Shown here one piece after another: positions 60,916 through 64,000 of a DNA stretch of 64,000 nt. The translations under genes were made by a program, and so were the position numbers. The stretch covers positions 3,869,501-3,933,500 of the forward strand of contig NZ_CP089981.1 in the NCBI RefSeq assembly GCF_021389975.1, written 5' to 3'. This DNA is from Fulvivirga ulvae. Its GTDB lineage: Bacteria; Bacteroidota; Bacteroidia; Cytophagales; Cyclobacteriaceae. The notes under the pieces are model-generated. The model searched no databases and was not told where the DNA came from. It saw only the letters and a list, made by a program, of their open reading frames with translations. The stretch's first letter is position 1, and each line of letters begins with the position of its first letter.

Positions 60916-61668
60916 CTAATAGGCTCTTTCTACATCACCGGAGCCGTAAACTTTTTTGGTGACTGATTTAGTATTACCCTTGTGTTTGATTATACCACTG
61001 CCATAAATCTCAGCATCCAGCGTATCACTTACTTTGATTTCACATACTCCCGACCCACTCACATGTACTTCAGCTTTTTCGAGCTCGCAGTCAAATGCAT
61101 GAAATGAACCGGATCCGGTAATGGAGACATCATTGTCAGAGGCATAACCTTTGATAGCAATGCTCCCCGAGCCGGATATCCTGGTTTTGAGTTCACGCCC
61201 TTTTACATCCAGGTCCATGCTTCCGGAACCTGTAACGGCCAGGTCGAGATCATTGGAAGCTATAGAGTTTTCACTGACGATCTTACCCGAACTGTTTACC
61301 TTCAGTTCATGTACATCTCTCATACTTACCATAAGCTTCATGGTTGGAGAGATTTTAATGTCATCGATCTTGGCCCAGACACTTTTATTTTTTTCGTCTT
61401 TTTTGCGCTGTACGTTGATGTGTAGCACACCATCTTCCACTTTAAACTCACTGATCTCGTAGATTTCTGTCAGAGCTTCTACTGCTACCTCCTGTTTATT
61501 GGTTTGTTTCAGATAAACGGTATAGTTAGAGTTGACATAAATGCTGTGAAAGACAGGAAGTTCCAGTGTTTTCCGGGTGATTTCCGGACCAATAGGATCC
61601 TTATCCGTTCCGTACAGGCTACAGGCGATAGCCAGAGTAGCGAAGGTTAGTAGCAACTTTAGTTTCAT
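60916..61668 (-). CDS. DUF2807 (GIN-domain) exported protein
   Basis: This is a 250-residue secreted protein with a signal peptide (about 1-20, MKLKLLLTFATLAIACSLYG). The C-terminal part is a repetitive head-GIN/DUF2807 beta-structure with regular G-S-G turns: VTGSGSMDLDVKGREL, RISGSGSIAIKGY, ITGSGSFHAF, VSGSGVCEIKV, IYGSGIIKHKG and VYGSGDVERAY, spaced about 20 residues apart. Such proteins are common envelope proteins in this phylum with no proven activity. It is convergent with the ECF operon, whose DUF4097-like protein has a comparable beta-repeat style. Confidence 0.85.
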   Translation of the reverse strand: MKLKLLLTFATLAIACSLYGTDKDPIGPEITRKTLELPVFHSIYVNSNYTVYLKQTNKQEVAVEALTEIYEISEFKVEDGVLHINVQRKKDEKNKSVWAKIDDIKISPTMKLMVSMRDVHELKVNSSGKIVSENSIASNDLDLAVTGSGSMDLDVKGRELKTRISGSGSIAIKGYASDNDVSITGSGSFHAFDCELEKAEVHVSGSGVCEIKVSDTLDAEIYGSGIIKHKGNTKSVTKKVYGSGDVERAY

Positions 61669-61755
61669 TGGTTTTAGCTTTAAAATTGAGTTTAGAAGTT
61701 ACCACTTTTAAGGCACTTTTAAAACCCATTATAACCATTGAAACTACGGGTTAAC

Positions 61756-62202
61756 CTATTCTTTCACCCAGTCGTCTGAAGAGGACACGCCAAGACTGCC
61801 ATTTTTATACTCCATGATAAAATCGAGCAGCACCTCTTTTCGGCAGCCCTGGAAGCTGGTATTGCTTACGCTTTTCATCAGTATGGGAAATGAGCGTCCA
61901 TACTCGCGGGAGAAGCTTACTATACTATCATTGTCGTCAAGCAGGAAGCCCCACTCTATCTTGATGGCGTCCTTTTTACAGCCCGATGGCGCAAAGCCGA
62001 ACACATCATAATTGTAAATGCCGGTGCCATCCTCATGTAGCTCCAGGTAGCCGGTCTTGTTGCCCGCATAAGTGCCATAAAACTGAACAGGTACGTCATA
62101 AGTGGTTTCCACAGGCTGGCCATCATATTCGATGATCCTGTGTTTTTGGTTAGTACCCCACAAAGCCAGAAGACTAAAAGATAGTAGTAGTGAAAATTTC
62201 AT
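61756..62202 (-). CDS. Small exported protein of unknown function (148 residues)
   Basis: This protein has a signal peptide (MKFSLLLSFSLLALWGTNQK) and a compact, mostly beta domain (FYGTYAGNKTGYLELHEDGT, GIYNYDVFGFAPSGCKKDAI, KIEWGFLLDDNDSIVSFSRE). The alternation of a target-like YxGTYxG start, a strand with Gly-Thr-Gly, and a W/F-G pair resembles lipocalin-like or other small calycin-type proteins, but this is only a resemblance. Two cysteines (GCKKDA, GCRKEV) could form a disulfide. It lies 87 nt upstream of the DUF2807 gene in the same direction. Confidence 0.7.
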   Translation of the reverse strand: MKFSLLLSFSLLALWGTNQKHRIIEYDGQPVETTYDVPVQFYGTYAGNKTGYLELHEDGTGIYNYDVFGFAPSGCKKDAIKIEWGFLLDDNDSIVSFSREYGRSFPILMKSVSNTSFQGCRKEVLLDFIMEYKNGSLGVSSSDDWVKE

Positions 62203-62264
62203 TAGAGTTGATTTATCAGGTTTACTAAACTACTAAAGTTTAATAAACCTGAAAAGCTATTTTC

Positions 62265-62645
62265 TTAAAATGGCAGATCGTCTTCATTGCCATCGGTGAT
62301 CCAGCCTGGCTCTTCCATCTGGTCCATGCCGCTGTCTGCTGCCGGGGGTGGGGTTTGGCCTCCTGATGATGCACCTTCAATTTTCCATGCCTGTAGAGAG
62401 TTGAAGTATTTTACCTCACCTTTAGGGTCAGTCCACTTTCTGCCTTTCAGGTTAAAGTAAACATCAACTTCATCGTTGGCTTTATAGCTATCCAGAATGC
62501 CACATTTGTCCTGGATCATTTCAAATTTCAAATATTCAGGATACTGAGGGTTTTCAGCATATTCCAATACAAATTCTCTCTTTTTAAATGAGTTGGATAC
62601 TTGTTGGGTATCCGAGATTTCTAAAATTTTACCCTTTACGTTCAT
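62265..62645 (-). CDS. DUF3127 family protein with SSB-like C-terminal tip
   Basis: This is a 126-residue soluble protein. The N-terminal about 92 residues match DUF3127 (MNVKGKILEISDTQQVSNSF, KKREFVLEYAENPQYPEYLK, VDVYFNLKGRKWTDPKGEVK, YFNSLQAWKIE), a predicted OB-like fold found in phages and bacteria. A Gly/Pro/Ser linker leads to an acidic end closing in EDDLPF. Single-stranded-DNA-binding proteins have exactly this layout (OB fold, flexible linker, DDDIPF tip that recruits repair and replication enzymes). A role in DNA metabolism, perhaps as an SSB-like accessory protein, is therefore plausible. It is a single gene with no phage genes nearby. Confidence 0.85.
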   Translation of the reverse strand: MNVKGKILEISDTQQVSNSFKKREFVLEYAENPQYPEYLKFEMIQDKCGILDSYKANDEVDVYFNLKGRKWTDPKGEVKYFNSLQAWKIEGASSGGQTPPPAADSGMDQMEEPGWITDGNEDDLPF

Positions 62646-62708
62646 TGATCTGCTTTTATAAATTTTATCGTAGGCAAAGTTAACAGTGCTGCCAAGTTTA
62701 TTAAAACA

Positions 62709-62813
62709 TTAACGCTTTTTTCTGAATATAGCTGTGAAAATTATCACAAAGAGGATGGCGCCAACAATCATGACTAATAAAGTGGAGGAGTCTATGAGTT
62801 CAACTGCATGCAT
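62709..62813 (-). CDS. Candidate 34-residue single-pass membrane protein
   Basis: The ORF runs from the ATG at 62813 to the TAA at 62709. It encodes a short polar start (MHAVELIDSS), one hydrophobic helix (TLLVMIVGAILFVIIFTAI) and a basic end (FRKKR). A positive-inside tail after a clean helix is a typical small-protein pattern. It fills the gap between the DUF3127 gene and the last gene of the window and reads in the same direction as both. No family is recognised. Confidence 0.4.
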   Translation of the reverse strand: MHAVELIDSSTLLVMIVGAILFVIIFTAIFRKKR

Positions 62814-62904
62814 GTTATGAAAATTACTTATGATTTCTCAGGCAATAGTAGTTATTTCCTTACTGCCTAACACACTGAATAATACTTTAATTTACTTTGC
62901 CGGA

Positions 62905-64000
62905 TTAAAATTTAATCCTTGTTTGGAGTTTCATATCCGTCTTGATATTTCCTTCAATCTTTTCAGGCCCTGAGCCAATAGACTCGATCTGCCGATAATG
63001 TGTGCGGGCAAATCTTACCCACAGGTCTATTTTTCGAGTAGCTTTATACTGTAAAAGAATATATTGGCGGGTGCCTTGCCCACTGTATGGTGGTATGGAG
63101 AATCCATACAAGACATCTCTTTCGTAGGCGTACTGTCGGTTATCATAATCTTCTGTGTCAAATAACGCAAGGCGACCACCTACTCTGATTTTATTCAGGT
63201 CAAGGTTTACATCCTGTACTATGGCAAAGCCCTGGGTTATCTGCCCGTAAGCGTTATAATTGCTGAATTGTATTCTGGATTTTAGTGAAATGATTTTGTC
63301 GGGCTTATAATCCAAATTAATAATATAGCTTCGTTTCAGGTTGTTTTCGGGCACCTTTATTCGGGAAGCATTATCGGATCTGTTGCGAGCCTTTGACTGT
63401 TCTCTGAATTGTACAAAGAAATGTGTTCTTCTGTTTGGCTTATAACTTAGCCTTCCGAGGTATTCATAACCGTCAGATGGAGCATCTACTCTATATTTTA
63501 ACCAGGGGAACGTAAACCTGTCAAAATATGCAGTAAACTGATATTTTCGGGAGGGCTGATACTTTAACCCCCAATAAACACCCTTCTCATTTTGATTAGA
63601 CCCTAATTCCCCGAAGGCTTGCCCGTGCAAACTGTGAAAATTTCTGGCGTAACTTCTCAGCAACATGGAAGTTTGCAGACTAGGAGTTAAATGGGCTATA
63701 AAACCTCCAACTGCGCCCAGTCCGCCACTACCTGATCGCCCTGTTTCAGCAAAAAAATTAACATTCTGCCAGTTGTAATTACCGGATATGCTCACGCTAA
63801 GGTTATCCTGGCCATAAAAATCAAACTGTTTATAGGGCTGGCCTGATCCTATGATGGGGGCACTAAAAAAATCAGCGACCATGGTTATATTCGCTTGAAG
63901 ATTGTGGTCTTTGTCGTGGTATAGAATATTGCTGCCAAGTGTCTGGTGCACAATCTGATTATTGGCGGTAAGTTCACTAGCTGTTCGGTGCATCCCTGTT
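62905..64000 (-). CDS. C-terminal part of a large outer-membrane protein (helix-hairpin-helix/barrel family)
   Basis: The gene is cut by the right edge; at least 364 residues are visible and the frame stays open to 64000. The sequence is a string of amphipathic strands alternating aromatic and small residues (LRSYARNFHSLHGQAFGELG, KYQFTAYFDRFTFPWLKYRV, FVQFREQSKARNRSD). It ends with IDLWVRFARTHYRQIESIGS and then MKLQTRIKF, a C-terminal Phe typical of barrels. This ending is characteristic of Bacteroidota proteins that carry N-terminal ComEA-like helix-hairpin-helix repeats followed by a large barrel. The N-terminus is outside, so that part is inferred. Function is unknown. Confidence 0.75.
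   Translation of the reverse strand, partial: TGMHRTASELTANNQIVHQTLGSNILYHDKDHNLQANITMVADFFSAPIIGSGQPYKQFDFYGQDNLSVSISGNYNWQNVNFFAETGRSGSGGLGAVGGFIAHLTPSLQTSMLLRSYARNFHSLHGQAFGELGSNQNEKGVYWGLKYQPSRKYQFTAYFDRFTFPWLKYRVDAPSDGYEYLGRLSYKPNRRTHFFVQFREQSKARNRSDNASRIKVPENNLKRSYIINLDYKPDKIISLKSRIQFSNYNAYGQITQGFAIVQDVNLDLNKIRVGGRLALFDTEDYDNRQYAYERDVLYGFSIPPYSGQGTRQYILLQYKATRKIDLWVRFARTHYRQIESIGSGPEKIEGNIKTDMKLQTRIKF

Overview
The window looks like a chromosomal segment of a free-living Bacteroidota bacterium, most likely of the class Cytophagia (Fulvivirga-like). Four signs point this way: a FecR/ECF-sigma/SusC/SusD set, membrane-bound TPR regulators, promoters of the TTTG-N18-TAnnTTTG type instead of Shine-Dalgarno-rich leaders, and many lipoproteins. 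I placed it from gene content and codon style only, without any database search. Nothing looks like a prophage, plasmid, CRISPR array or intact insertion sequence.

Layout. 1-5481 (minus) is a nutrient-uptake locus: ECF sigma, FecR-type anti-sigma, SusC receptor and the start of a SusD lipoprotein cut by the left edge. 5789-7614 is a divergent molybdopterin set (moaA against moaD-moaE). 7611-11734 holds a tiny membrane ORF, a NamZ/DUF1343 lipoprotein, a LolC/E-like permease, a dolichol-phosphate-mannose-synthase-like glycosyltransferase and a GmhB-like phosphatase. 11820-20497 is an arginine/polyamine region: arginine decarboxylase, then a tight six-gene run of arginase family, CtlX, deoxyhypusine-synthase-like, GNAT-nitrilase fusion, argS and menA. 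20528-25304 carries a TPR/HTH regulator, a TPR lipoprotein and a tandem universal stress protein. 25389-31741 holds an SH3 lipoprotein, folK, sppA, bioB and typA.

32266-37793 is the most unusual part. Three very short secreted-peptide or lipoprotein genes lie on the minus strand; two are paralogues with a conserved C-terminal tail. They are divergent from two membrane TPR histidine kinases that flank a small HTH gene. The peptide genes are too short for normal gene calling, and they are supported by a synonymous-substitution pattern visible in the sequence.

37871-47488 is housekeeping: metG, pth, rplY, prs, tRNA-Gln, a DUF4136 lipoprotein, purL and a small unknown. A 99-bp IS-end-like inverted-repeat element sits between rplY and pth. 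47512-57493 has an alpha/beta hydrolase, an ECF sigma with a His/Lys-rich membrane partner, a TetR-TolC-adaptor-RND efflux operon and a membrane metallophosphoesterase. 57660-64000 has an ECF-sigma operon with an envelope-type output (anti-sigma-like protein, DUF4097-like protein, barrel-like protein), a DUF2807 protein, an unknown exported protein, a DUF3127 protein with an SSB-like C-terminal tip, another tiny membrane ORF, and the C-terminal part of a large outer-membrane protein cut by the right edge.
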